Below, one piece after another: positions 17,910-26,567 of a DNA stretch of 27,556 bases. Positions within the stretch are counted from its first letter, which is position 1; every line of letters begins with the position of its first letter. Source of the DNA: CAIOZW01 sp049317725 (GTDB taxonomy: Bacteria > Acidobacteriota > Blastocatellia > RBC074); NCBI GenBank assembly GCA_049317725.1, contig JBMOHS010000032.1:1-27556 (forward strand), given 5' to 3'. A program made the translations under genes and the position numbers. The notes below the pieces were generated by a model, which was not told the DNA's origin, ran no database searches, and saw only the letters and a program-made list of their open reading frames with translations.

Positions 17910-18404
17910 GTGGAGCGACAACGATTTATCTGGGAATCAGAAGTACCGGCAAGTCCGGAAGAGGTCTTTGCGTGGCATGAGGCACCGGGGGCAGTCGAGA
18001 AGTTGACGCCCCCCTGGGAGAAGGTGCAGATGGTCGAGCGGGGGGAGAGTTTGGCGGTGGGGACACGGGTTGTCTTTCGCGTCCAGGCGGGCCCGTTCTG
18101 GAAGACGTGGGTGGCGGAGCACGTCGCCTATGATCCGCCGTATCTCTTTGCAGATCAGCAACGGGAGGGGCCGTTTGCCTACTGGTTGCATCGTCATCGT
18201 TTCGAACGAACGGAGCGGGGAACGACGCGGATGATTGACGAGATCGAGTATACCTTGCCTCTCGGATGGTTGGGGCAGTTGGGGGGTGGGATCTTCACGC
18301 GGGCGAAATTGACCAAAATGTTCACCTACCGCCATCAAGTGGTGTTGGACCATTTCAGGAGAGTATCAGAAGGGGCCAAGAGGGGGGATCGTGACCATTC
18401 TTGA
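17910..18404 (+). CDS. SRPBCC (START/Bet v1-like) ligand-binding family protein
   Basis: A 164-residue protein of the SRPBCC superfamily, as judged from the opening pattern FIWESEVPASPEEVFAWHEAPGAVEKLTPPW, the central FRVQAGPFWKTWVAEHVAYDPPYLF and the late WLHRHRFE...TRMIDEIEY segment. Such proteins form a deep hydrophobic cavity; this subgroup is often annotated as cyclase/dehydrase-like or cell-division inhibitor-like. No signal peptide is seen, so it is presumably cytosolic. It starts at GTG 17910, with GGGAG 7 nt upstream. It is the first gene of a four-gene plus-strand operon, and its last 14 bp overlap the ABC ATPase gene, implying translational coupling. Its role in the operon is not known. 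Confidence 0.82.
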   Translation: MERQRFIWESEVPASPEEVFAWHEAPGAVEKLTPPWEKVQMVERGESLAVGTRVVFRVQAGPFWKTWVAEHVAYDPPYLFADQQREGPFAYWLHRHRFERTERGTTRMIDEIEYTLPLGWLGQLGGGIFTRAKLTKMFTYRHQVVLDHFRRVSEGAKRGDRDHS

Positions 18405-19110
18405 GTTGGAAGGGGTCAGCAAGAGGTACGAGGGGGGAGAGACAGCAGTCGAGGCCGTGCGGGACGTCTCCCTGACGCTTGAAGAAGGGGCCTTTGTCGC
18501 GTTGATGGGCCCCTCCGGATGCGGCAAGTCGACCCTGCTCCACCTCTGCGGGGCGATGGATCTGCCTTCCGCTGGACGCGTCAAGATCGAGGGGCGCGAG
18601 ATCAACCAACTGACAGAAGAGGGATTGACGGCGCTGCGGCGGGAGCGGCTGGGATTTGTCTTTCAGTTCTTCAACCTGTTGCCGACGTTGACGGTACAGG
18701 AGAATGTCGAGCTGCCGCTCCTCCTGTCGGGGAAGAGCGGAAAGGAGGGCGCGGCGCGGGCGCGGGCGCTCCTCGAGCAGGTGCAGTTGGGCCATCGTTT
18801 GGGGCACTATCCGGCACAACTCTCGGGAGGGGAGATGCAGCGGGCGGCGATTGCGCGGGCGATCATCCACCAGCCGGCATTGTTGATCGCGGATGAGCCG
18901 ACAGGGAACCTCGATTCGACCAATGGAGAGATCGTCCTCTCGATCCTGCAGCAACTCAACCGCGAGTCCCGGTTGACGATTCTGCTGGCGACACACAGTG
19001 AGGAGATTGCCGCGACGGCCCACCGGGTTCTGCGGATGAAGGATGGTCGGATGCTGGAAGATCCGCAGAGTGAGGTGAGGAGGGCCGGTCTGACCCTCGA
19101 ACGGAATTGA
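18391..19110 (+). CDS. ABC transporter ATP-binding protein (LolD/MacB-type)
   Basis: A 239-residue nucleotide-binding subunit with every expected motif: Walker A GPSGCGKST (40-48), Q-loop FQFFN (91-95, Q92), signature LSGGE (144-148), Walker B LLIADEP (164-170), D-loop GNLD (172-175) and switch H202 in LATHSEE. The sequence is of the type-VII (MacB/LolCDE/FtsE) class, which powers periplasmic mechanotransmission or lipoprotein release rather than ordinary transmembrane transport. This agrees with the FtsX-type permease next to it. It starts at GTG 18391 with GAGGGG upstream, overlapping the SRPBCC gene by 14 bp. Confidence 0.95.
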   Translation: MTILELEGVSKRYEGGETAVEAVRDVSLTLEEGAFVALMGPSGCGKSTLLHLCGAMDLPSAGRVKIEGREINQLTEEGLTALRRERLGFVFQFFNLLPTLTVQENVELPLLLSGKSGKEGAARARALLEQVQLGHRLGHYPAQLSGGEMQRAAIARAIIHQPALLIADEPTGNLDSTNGEIVLSILQQLNRESRLTILLATHSEEIAATAHRVLRMKDGRMLEDPQSEVRRAGLTLERN

Positions 19111-19132
19111 TGGTCAGAGGGATCAGGGAGGC

Positions 19133-21745
19133 ATGAAACTTTTTCAGACATTCATCGTGCGCCATCTGCTGCGGGAGCGGGTCCGTTCGATCTCGACCAT
19201 CGTTGGTATTGCCCTGGGCATCGCGGTGGTGCTGGCCATTCAATTGACCAATCGAAGTTCGGTCCGAGGTTTTGAGCGGGCGATCGAGACAGTCTCGGGG
19301 CGTGCCTCGCTGGAGGTCGTCGGCGCGGGGTTGGGGCTCGAGGAGGGATTGCTGACGGATCTCCAGTGGTTGCGTGAGTATGGACAGATCACGCCGGTCA
19401 TCGAGGGAGAGGCGGAGGTCATCCGGCGGAGAGTGGATGGGCAGCCCGCCGGCCGGGAGACTCTGCGACTGCTCGGGGTGGACATTCTCCGGGATCGCTC
19501 CTTTCGCGACTACAACCTCCTCGAATTTGGGGGGGAGGATCCGACGCCCCAGCAGTTTCTCGAGCTGTTGATCGATGCCCAAGGACTGATTGTCACCGAG
19601 AAGTACGCGCGTCGCAGCGGACTGCGGACGGGGGATGAGATCGAGCTGACGATCGGGGATCGGGCCGCCCGCTACAGAGTGCGGGGGATGCTGCTCGACC
19701 AGGGGCCAGCCCGTGCCTCCGAGGGCAATTTTCTTCTGATGGATATTGCGGCGGCACAGTGGGCGCTGCAACGGCTCGGCCGGATCGATCGCTTAGAGAT
19801 CCTTCTGAAGGAGGGAGGGCGGATCGGGGAGGTCGAGCGCGAGATTGGGTCGCGACTCCCGGCGGGGATGACGGTTCAGCGCCCTGGCAGGCGGGGCGCG
19901 CAAGTCGAGCGGATGCTCGAGGCGTTTCACTTCAACCTCTCGGCGCTCTCCTGGATTGCCCTTCTGGTCGGGCTCTTTCTGATCTACAACACAGTCTCGA
20001 TCTCGGTGATTACACGGCGGCAGGAGATTGGCACGCTGCGGGCGATGGGGGTCAGCCGCCGCAAGATTCTTGCGCTCTTCCTCGGGGAGGCGGCCGGGTT
20101 GGCGGTGGTCGGGACTGGGATCGGACTGCTCTTGGCACAGTGGCTGGCTTACGGGGCGATCAAGCTGACCTCGACGACGGTCGAATCGCTCTACATCGCC
20201 TCGGCGGCGGCGCCGCAGTCCTTGGGTAGCGGGGAGATGCTCCTCGCTTTCGGGATCGGCCTGCCCCTCTGCTTGTTGGCGGCGGCCGTGCCGGCGCTGG
20301 AGGCTTCGCGGGTCGCCCCGACTGCGGCGATGCGGGGCAGCGATCAGTTGGGGACCCGCTTTCGGCTGCGCATCCGCAGTGTGGTTGCGCCACTGCTGCT
20401 CTTTGGGATGGCGGCCTGGATGGCGAGCTGGCCACCGGTGGGAGGGCTTCCTGTCGGGGGGTATGGGGCGGCGCTGGCGGTGGTCTTTGGCGCATCTGGG
20501 CTGATTCCGGCCGTGCTCTTTGGACTGGGGCGGTTGGGTCATCGGCCTCTCTTTGCCATCTTTGGGGTAGTCGGGCGCTTGGCCAATGCCAACCTCTCGG
20601 GGTCGATCCCACGACTTTCGATCTCGGTCGGAGCGCTCGCGGTCAGCCTCTCGATGATGGTGGCGATCGCGATCATGATCGGCAGCTTCCGCGAGACGGT
20701 CATCTACTGGGTCGGACAGACTCTGCAGGCGGACCTCTATCTGCGGCCGGCGACGCGCAACAACGTCGCGACCGATGTCGTCTTCTCCCCGGAAGTGGAG
20801 AAGATCGTCTCGGCCCATCCCGCTGTGACCGCCGTCGATCGCTTTCGCAATTTCGATCTTGCCTATGGGGAAGGTTTGGTGACGATCGGGACTGGCGAAT
20901 TCGCCATTCTGCTGCGCTATGGCACGCTGCTCTTCAAGGCCCCAGCCGCGCAGCAAGAGGCGCGCCGGGCCATGGAGCAGGCGATCGGTCGGGACGCGGT
21001 GGTTGTCTCTGAGAGCTTCGCGATCCGGCATGGCAAGGGGCCGGGAGACCGGGTCTTGCTGCGGACTCCGCGCGGGGAGGTCTCGTTCACGGTCGCGGCC
21101 GTCTACTACGACTACTCGAGTGATCGGGGAATCCTGGTCATGGATCGGGGGACTTTCGCCAGGTACTGGGGGGAGCCGCAACCGACCAGCCTGACCGTCT
21201 ATCTGCGCGAGGGTGCCGACCCAGACCGCGTCCGCGAGGACCTCCTCACCAGCTTCGGTGATCAGTGGCGCGTGCTTGCCTATACCAACCGATCGATCCG
21301 CCAGGAGGTGCTCCGAATCTTCGATAGTACCTTCGCGATCACCTACGCGCTCGAGCTGATTGCTATTTTTGTCGCGATTCTGGGGGTGGCCTCGACCTTG
21401 CTGACCCTGATCCTGGAGCGGGAGCACGAGCTGTCGATCCTGCGACGGATTGGCACGGATCGACGACAGTTGCGCAGAATGGTCATGCTCGAAGCAGGGC
21501 TGCTGGGGGCGGTCAGTCAGGCGGTGGGGCTGGTCATCGGGTTGCTGCTCTCGCAATTGCTGATCTATGTGATCAATGTGCAGAGTTTTGGATGGACGAT
21601 CCAGTTTCATCTTCCGGTCGGATTCCTGGTGCAGTCCTCCTTGCTGTTGATGTTGGCGACAGTGCTGGCGGGCCTCTATCCGGCCCGGTACGCGACCCGC
21701 TCGCGGACCAAGACCGGTCCAACGCGGGAGGAGTGGGCATCTTGA
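19133..21745 (+). CDS. FtsX-like ABC transporter permease (two FtsX domains)
   Basis: An 870-residue permease. One membrane segment (about 20-37) precedes a MacB-like periplasmic core (about 40-265). The first FtsX three-helix unit follows (about 270-395, with ITRRQEIGTLRAMGVSRRKI as the coupling region), then extra helices at about 418-468. A second half repeats the plan: TM about 495-518, a second extracytoplasmic domain (520-735) and a terminal FtsX unit (about 738-855, EREHELSILRRIGTDRRQLRR). The duplicated architecture resembles the YbbP/AttFG-type permeases. It follows the ATPase gene by 22 bp. A GGGAGG lies unusually close to the ATG. Its partner is the adjacent ATPase, and the substrate may be handed to or from the downstream AttH-like protein. 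Confidence 0.93.
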   Translation: MKLFQTFIVRHLLRERVRSISTIVGIALGIAVVLAIQLTNRSSVRGFERAIETVSGRASLEVVGAGLGLEEGLLTDLQWLREYGQITPVIEGEAEVIRRRVDGQPAGRETLRLLGVDILRDRSFRDYNLLEFGGEDPTPQQFLELLIDAQGLIVTEKYARRSGLRTGDEIELTIGDRAARYRVRGMLLDQGPARASEGNFLLMDIAAAQWALQRLGRIDRLEILLKEGGRIGEVEREIGSRLPAGMTVQRPGRRGAQVERMLEAFHFNLSALSWIALLVGLFLIYNTVSISVITRRQEIGTLRAMGVSRRKILALFLGEAAGLAVVGTGIGLLLAQWLAYGAIKLTSTTVESLYIASAAAPQSLGSGEMLLAFGIGLPLCLLAAAVPALEASRVAPTAAMRGSDQLGTRFRLRIRSVVAPLLLFGMAAWMASWPPVGGLPVGGYGAALAVVFGASGLIPAVLFGLGRLGHRPLFAIFGVVGRLANANLSGSIPRLSISVGALAVSLSMMVAIAIMIGSFRETVIYWVGQTLQADLYLRPATRNNVATDVVFSPEVEKIVSAHPAVTAVDRFRNFDLAYGEGLVTIGTGEFAILLRYGTLLFKAPAAQQEARRAMEQAIGRDAVVVSESFAIRHGKGPGDRVLLRTPRGEVSFTVAAVYYDYSSDRGILVMDRGTFARYWGEPQPTSLTVYLREGADPDRVREDLLTSFGDQWRVLAYTNRSIRQEVLRIFDSTFAITYALELIAIFVAILGVASTLLTLILEREHELSILRRIGTDRRQLRRMVMLEAGLLGAVSQAVGLVIGLLLSQLLIYVINVQSFGWTIQFHLPVGFLVQSSLLLMLATVLAGLYPARYATRSRTKTGPTREEWAS

Positions 21746-21765
21746 TCAATCGAAGAGGAAGCATC

Positions 21766-22905
21766 GTGAAGGTACAGATGTCCGGAAGAGCACTCCAACT
21801 CCTGCTCTTGATCGGTCTCGTTTGGGGAGTGGCGACGCCAGCGGGCACGATCGATCCGGTCGATCCTCCTCTTTCCCAAGAGGAGCCCTGGAAAAAGGCC
21901 CTGCCCCCTTACACGTTCACCTTTCCGAGGGACCACGGCGCTCACCCCGACTACAAGATCGAATGGTGGTACTACACCGGCAATCTTGCCACTCGCGACG
22001 GCCGTCGGTTTGGGTACCAGTTGACCTTCTTCCGGGTTGGGATCGAGTCCGCACCCGTCAACCCGTCCCGCTGGGCAGTACGCGATCTCTACACGGCCCA
22101 CTTTGCCGTAACAGACCTGGAAGGAAAGCGATTTCAGCACGCCGAGAAGCTCAATCGGGCAGGGATTGGCTGGGCGGGCGCCGAGGTCGAGCGGTACCGG
22201 GTCTGGAACGAGGGCTGGGAGGCACGGCTCGACGAGAGCGGGTCTGGCCACCTCCTTCGTGCGGCCGACGAGGGGATGAAGATCGACCTGCGCTTGGAGC
22301 CGACCAAGCCGGTGGTCGTCCAAGGCGAGAAGGGGGTCAGTCAGAAAGGCAAGACCCCGGGAAACGCTTCCCACTACTACTCATTGACGCGGTTGGCGAC
22401 GAAAGGAACTCTTCAGGTAGGGGAAGAACGGTTCGAGGTCGAAGGGATCAGTTGGATGGACCATGAGTTTGGGACCAGCTTTCTTGAGAAAGGGCAGAAG
22501 GGCTGGGACTGGCTCTCGATTCAGTTGGAAGATGGATCGGAACTCATGCTCTACCAGTTTCGCCGGGACGACGGAGCGACCGACCCATACTCGAATGGCG
22601 TCTGGGTGGCACGGGATGGCCGGGCCACGAGGCTGCGCGCGGATCAATTTCGGTTGATTCCTGTGGGGTTCTGGCGGTCGCCAGCCAGTGGTGCGACCTA
22701 CCCCGTCCGCTGGCAGATCGAACTCCCCTCGCTTGGTTGGCGATTGACAGCGCGTGCAGCGGTCGACTCCCAAGAGCTCCAGACCAATGAGTCGACCCGC
22801 GTCACCTACTGGGAGGGCGCGATCATCATCGAAGGAGATCGCCAGGGGCGCGGCTATCTGGAGATGACAGGCTATGCCGGCGCGGCGATGGGCGCCTTTC
22901 GTTGA
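21766..22905 (+). CDS. AttH/CrtC-like lipocalin-fold protein (carotenoid 1,2-hydratase family)
   Basis: A 379-residue protein started at GTG 21766, where GAGGA lies about 7 nt upstream; a TTG at 21742 overlapping the permease stop is the alternative. The N-terminus MKVQMSGRALQLLLLIGLVWG is a signal peptide. The mature protein has the hallmarks of the AttH/CrtC lipocalin-like family: DYKIEWWYYTGNL (62-74), FGYQLTFFR (82-90) and ISWMDHEFGTSFL...KGWDWLSIQLEDGSELMLY in the middle. Only some members are true carotenoid hydratases. When the gene follows an ABC ATPase and an FtsX permease, as here, it is the att-type arrangement of unknown transport function. I see no carotenoid genes nearby. Confidence 0.9.
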   Translation: MKVQMSGRALQLLLLIGLVWGVATPAGTIDPVDPPLSQEEPWKKALPPYTFTFPRDHGAHPDYKIEWWYYTGNLATRDGRRFGYQLTFFRVGIESAPVNPSRWAVRDLYTAHFAVTDLEGKRFQHAEKLNRAGIGWAGAEVERYRVWNEGWEARLDESGSGHLLRAADEGMKIDLRLEPTKPVVVQGEKGVSQKGKTPGNASHYYSLTRLATKGTLQVGEERFEVEGISWMDHEFGTSFLEKGQKGWDWLSIQLEDGSELMLYQFRRDDGATDPYSNGVWVARDGRATRLRADQFRLIPVGFWRSPASGATYPVRWQIELPSLGWRLTARAAVDSQELQTNESTRVTYWEGAIIIEGDRQGRGYLEMTGYAGAAMGAFR

Positions 22906-22987
22906 GCGACTGCTGACCGGCGTCGGTCCCGTGATCCCCATCTGGCTTGGCAAGATGGTTGGCATCCCCTCTTCGATCCCGTATGAT

Positions 22988-23004
22988 TACCGGTTTGCCC
23001 GGTA
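22988..23004. repeat. Hairpin upstream of the APC permease
   Basis: TACCGG-TTTGC-CCGGTA, a perfect 6-bp stem, closely followed by GTATAC. It lies in the 206-bp gap between the AttH-like gene and the permease. It could be an attenuator, an operator, or the end of the upstream operon; no T-tract follows. Confidence 0.35.
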
Positions 23005-23111
23005 TGTATACCCGGAATGGCAGGAGTGGGGCAAGCGGTGAGTGCCGGTCGTGAGCAGAGATCCTCGGGCCTACTTGAAGAGGGCCGGTTGAATGGGAGT
23101 GTGGCAGCGGT

Positions 23112-25022
23112 ATGGAGGCGAATCGCGCGTGGTTGAAAGATTGGTTGATGGCGGGCGCGGGGTCGGAAGAAGACGTTCGCCATCCAACCTACCCCTGGTG
23201 GAAAGTGATGTGTCTGACGGGGGTCGACTACTTCTCGACGCTCGGGTATCAGCCTGGAATCGCTTTTCTCGCTGCTGGCGCCCTCTCTCCGATCGCGACC
23301 TTGGTGTTAGTACTGCTGACCCTCTTTGGGGCCCTCCCCGTCTACCATTGGGTCGCCAAGGAGAGTCCGCACGGGGAGGGATCGATCTCGATGCTCGAGG
23401 ATCTGCTGCCCCGTTGGCGAGGGAAGCTCTTTGTCCTCGTCCAGCTCGGATTTGGAGCGACGAGCTTCATCATCACCATCACGCTCTCGGCCGCCGACGC
23501 GACCGCCCACATCGTCGAAAATCCCCTCGCACCAGAGATCTTTGAGCATCATCGTGTATTGATCACGCTGGCCTTGGTCGCCTTTCTCGGCGCGCTCTTC
23601 TTGAAGGGCTTCCGGGAGGTGATCGGGCTGGCGGTCTTTCTCGTCCTTGTCTACCTCGGCGTCAACCTGGTGGTGATCGCGCGGGGGATCACGGAGATTG
23701 CTCTTCACCCAACTTACTGGGCAGCCTGGAAAGAGGCCTTGTGGGCGATTCCCGAAGCGCAAGGGAGCCCCTGGTTGATGGTGGGGATCAGCCTCTTCCT
23801 CTTTCCCAAGCTGGCACTGGGCCTCTCGGGCTTTGAGACGGGCGTCCTGGTCATTCCACAGGTTGAGGGAGCGCCGGGAGATGACCCGGTCCGGCCACGG
23901 GGACGGATTCGGGCTGGCCAGAAGTTGCTCCTCGGCGCGGCGTTGATCATGAGCGTCATGCTGCTCCTGAGCAGCGTGGTGACGACCTTTCTGATCGCTC
24001 CGGAGAAGTTTGCCCCTGGGGGGGAGGCTAATGGACGGGCGCTCGCCTACCTGGCCCACCACTTTTACGGAGATCTCTTCGGGACCGTCTACGATTTGAG
24101 CACCATCGCCATCCTCTGGTTTGCCGGCTCATCGGCCTTGGCTGGTCTGCTCAACCTGGTGCCGCGATATCTTCCCCGGTACGGGATGGCACCGGACTGG
24201 GCACGGGCGACGCGGCCGCTGGTGGTAGTCTTCAGCCTGATCGCCTTTCTTGTGACGATTCTCTTCGATGCCGATGTCGACGCGCAGGGAGGAGCCTATG
24301 CGACCGGCGTCTTGGTCCTGATGAGCTCGGCCTCGCTCGCGGTGATGTTGGCTGTTTGGGAGAAGCGCCTGCTGCGCTACCCGTTCCTGCTGATCACGCT
24401 CGCCTTTGCCTACACGACACTGGTCAACCTTGTCGAACGTCCGGAAGGGATCAAGATTGCGTCCTTCTTCATCGGCGGCATCATCCTCACCTCGCTCATC
24501 TCGCGTTCGGTCCGCTCGACGGAATTGCGCATCGAGGGGGTTGAACTCAACGAAATGGCGAAGGCCATTCTCGATGGGGTCAGTGAGGGCACGATCCGCA
24601 TCATTGCCAGTCGACCGGATCGGGGAGACCAGGATGAGTATCGACTCAAAGAGAAGAAGGAGCGCTGGAACAACCACATCCCGAACGAGGATCCGATCAT
24701 CTTTCTCGAAGTGAGACTCGGTGACGTCTCCGAATTTTCCGGCAGCTTGCGGGTTCGAGGGGTGCAGATTGGCCAGCATCGCGTGCTGCGCACGACGAGC
24801 CCCTCGATTCCAAACGCCATCGCGGCCTTTCTGCTTCACGTCCGGGACGTCACGGGGCAGATCCCGCACGCCTACTTCGGTTGGACGGAGGGCAATCCGG
24901 TGACCTACGTCTTGCGCTTCATCTTTCTCGGGGAAGGGGATACCGCTCCAATGACGCGGGAAGTGCTCCGGCAGGCCGAGCCCGAACCGACTCGACGCCC
25001 GGCGGTTCACGTCGGGGGATGA
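23112..25022 (+). CDS. APC-superfamily permease (amino acid/K+ transporter-like) with C-terminal soluble domain
   Basis: A 636-residue transporter. The first 25 residues are cytosolic; then comes the family opening LTGVDYFSTLGYQPGIAFLAAGALSP, whose unwound GYQPG segment is typical of APC-fold helix 1. It continues through about 12 transmembrane helices to about residue 470. The final 165 residues form a soluble domain (RIEGVELNEMAKAILDGV...HAYFGWTEGNPVTYVLRFIFLGEGD). This architecture, a 12-TM core plus cytosolic tail, recalls KimA/KUP-like K+ importers and uncharacterised amino acid permeases. I cannot decide the substrate. The gene is 60 bp upstream of atpI on the same strand, and that spacing leaves co-transcription possible. 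The Shine-Dalgarno is weak (GGGAG about 14 nt upstream). Confidence 0.85.
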   Translation: MEANRAWLKDWLMAGAGSEEDVRHPTYPWWKVMCLTGVDYFSTLGYQPGIAFLAAGALSPIATLVLVLLTLFGALPVYHWVAKESPHGEGSISMLEDLLPRWRGKLFVLVQLGFGATSFIITITLSAADATAHIVENPLAPEIFEHHRVLITLALVAFLGALFLKGFREVIGLAVFLVLVYLGVNLVVIARGITEIALHPTYWAAWKEALWAIPEAQGSPWLMVGISLFLFPKLALGLSGFETGVLVIPQVEGAPGDDPVRPRGRIRAGQKLLLGAALIMSVMLLLSSVVTTFLIAPEKFAPGGEANGRALAYLAHHFYGDLFGTVYDLSTIAILWFAGSSALAGLLNLVPRYLPRYGMAPDWARATRPLVVVFSLIAFLVTILFDADVDAQGGAYATGVLVLMSSASLAVMLAVWEKRLLRYPFLLITLAFAYTTLVNLVERPEGIKIASFFIGGIILTSLISRSVRSTELRIEGVELNEMAKAILDGVSEGTIRIIASRPDRGDQDEYRLKEKKERWNNHIPNEDPIIFLEVRLGDVSEFSGSLRVRGVQIGQHRVLRTTSPSIPNAIAAFLLHVRDVTGQIPHAYFGWTEGNPVTYVLRFIFLGEGDTAPMTREVLRQAEPEPTRRPAVHVGG

Positions 25023-25082
25023 CACGGACGGACGTGCGGCGTTCGAGGGAGTTGCGAAGCGGACGGGGGAGAGAGTACTATC

Positions 25083-25613
25083 TTGCTTACTTCTGATGAT
25101 GTCCCATCGCCGTTGCCGTCCCAGGAAGAGGCTGCGCTCGAACGTCGGCTTCACCGAAATCGCCTGATCGTGCTGGGGCTGGCCCTCTTGGTCAGCCTGC
25201 CGTTTGGAACGACAAAGATGACAATCGGCATTGGGGTCGGGGGGATCCTGGGACATTTCAATCAGCGTTGGCTCTCCAGCAGCATCAAGGGGATCCTTGC
25301 GGCGGCGGCAAGTGGGGATAGCCCGGTCCCGTCTGGTACGGTCCTTCGCCTCTTTCTGCGATACGCCCTCGTCGGCGCTGGCATTGGCGTCGCGCTGTGG
25401 TGGCGGGTGGCTGACCCGATCGGGCTGGCGATTGGCCTCTCGGCCTATGTCGGCGGAGTGCTGATCGAGGCGGGGGCAATCTTCTACCGGGCCGTGCGGC
25501 AGGCTCCCCCCGAGGATGAGGCCGCATTGGCTCCGCTGGAGATGGATGATCGGCAAGGCGAGACAGAGAAGAGGGAAGATCTTCCCAGAACAGACACGGA
25601 CAGAAACCCATAG
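25083..25613 (+). CDS. atpI: ATP synthase subunit I-like protein (AtpI/AtpR family)
   Basis: A 176-residue membrane protein immediately upstream of atpB (18 bp), the usual place of atpI. Three to four transmembrane segments are seen: about 28-55 (two close-packed), 90-108 and 112-136. The Gly-rich GIGVGGILGHFNQRWL segment resembles ATP synthase I proteins, which assist c-ring assembly or Mg2+ supply. The N- and C-terminal tails are polar and highly charged. The start at TTG 25083 is tentative, because GGAG lies about 12 nt upstream and no ATG or GTG with a better Shine-Dalgarno exists nearby. The assignment rests mainly on position and hydrophobicity. Confidence 0.7.
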   Translation: MLTSDDVPSPLPSQEEAALERRLHRNRLIVLGLALLVSLPFGTTKMTIGIGVGGILGHFNQRWLSSSIKGILAAAASGDSPVPSGTVLRLFLRYALVGAGIGVALWWRVADPIGLAIGLSAYVGGVLIEAGAIFYRAVRQAPPEDEAALAPLEMDDRQGETEKREDLPRTDTDRNP

Positions 25614-25631
25614 ACGAAACGAGTAGAGACC

Positions 25632-26567
25632 ATGATGCTTCTGACGACACTGATGCAGGGAGCGCACGCCGCTGAAGAAGGGCACGGGGGCGGGCACGGA
25701 GAGCACGTTCCGGTGCTGGTCGAATGGGTCAACGGATGGTTTGGCCCGGCAGTCTATCAGCTCCAGAGCAGCCTGATGCCACCCATCTACCGCGCGGTCA
25801 AGGTGTTCGGGGACCACTGGCCCGGAGAGGGGTTGTCCTACGATCAATACCTCGCCGCAGGCCACCTGCCGATTCCCACTCACGTGGTCATGTTCCTCTT
25901 TGTGGCCTTGGTCGCCGTGGTTCTCCTCGGCATCCTCCGCGGGAAGCTCTCGACCGAGTCGCCCAGCAGTCGACAACAGACGTTTGAGGTGGGTGTCGAG
26001 GCAGTCCGCGGTCTGCTCGCCGACCTGGTTGGGCCGAAGGGGCTGCGCCACTTTCCTGTCGTCGCCACCTTCGGGCTGCTGATCCTGCTCTGTAACCTGA
26101 CCGGGATGCTCCCCGACATGGTGCCTCCCACGGCCAACTTCAATGTGACGCTCGCCCTGGCCATCACCTCCTTTCTCTACTACAACTATGTCGGGATCCG
26201 GGAGAATGGCCTCTTCGGCCACTTGCGCCATTTCGCGGGGCCGGTCCTCTGGTTGGCACCGCTGATGTTCCCGATCGAGCTGGTCAGCAACTTTGCCCGG
26301 ATTCTCAGTCTGAGCATGCGCCTCTTCGGGAATATCTACGGGGAGGAGCAGGTCAGCGGAGCGATCTCCTCGATGGTCAGCATCGGCGTTCCCGTTCTGC
26401 TGATGCCGCTTGGCTTGTTGACGTCCTTCCTCCAGACCTTCATCTTCATCGTGCTCTCGATGGTCTACCTTGGAGAGGTCTCGCACCATTCCGACGAGCA
26501 CCACGGGGAGGCGCACGCGCAAGAGGGGGGAGTCGCCGCCCATTCGGGAGAAGCGTTGGCCCACTGA
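25632..26567 (+). CDS. atpB: F1Fo ATP synthase subunit a
   Basis: A 311-residue Fo subunit a. The C-terminal core is unmistakable: LWLAPLMFPIELVSNFARILSLSMRLFGNIYGEEQ (207-240 region), with the essential arginine at R230 in the SMRLFGN motif. It is followed by PVLLMPLGLLTSFLQTFIFIVLSMVYLGE, the last helices that contact the c-ring. Residues 41-80 form an extra, moderately hydrophilic segment before the first conserved helix. The N-terminal 25 residues (EEGHGGGHGEH) and the C-terminal tail (HHSDEHHGEAHAQ) are rich in histidine. The gene lies between atpI and atpE on the plus strand; a second ATG occurs at codon 2. Confidence 0.96.
   Translation: MMLLTTLMQGAHAAEEGHGGGHGEHVPVLVEWVNGWFGPAVYQLQSSLMPPIYRAVKVFGDHWPGEGLSYDQYLAAGHLPIPTHVVMFLFVALVAVVLLGILRGKLSTESPSSRQQTFEVGVEAVRGLLADLVGPKGLRHFPVVATFGLLILLCNLTGMLPDMVPPTANFNVTLALAITSFLYYNYVGIRENGLFGHLRHFAGPVLWLAPLMFPIELVSNFARILSLSMRLFGNIYGEEQVSGAISSMVSIGVPVLLMPLGLLTSFLQTFIFIVLSMVYLGEVSHHSDEHHGEAHAQEGGVAAHSGEALAH

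Noticed and set aside
19793..21610. 600-codon minus-strand open frame opposite the FtsX permease
   Set aside because: Shadow of a well-supported membrane protein gene; composition (Arg, Gln, Asp, Pro, His) is typical of antisense frames.
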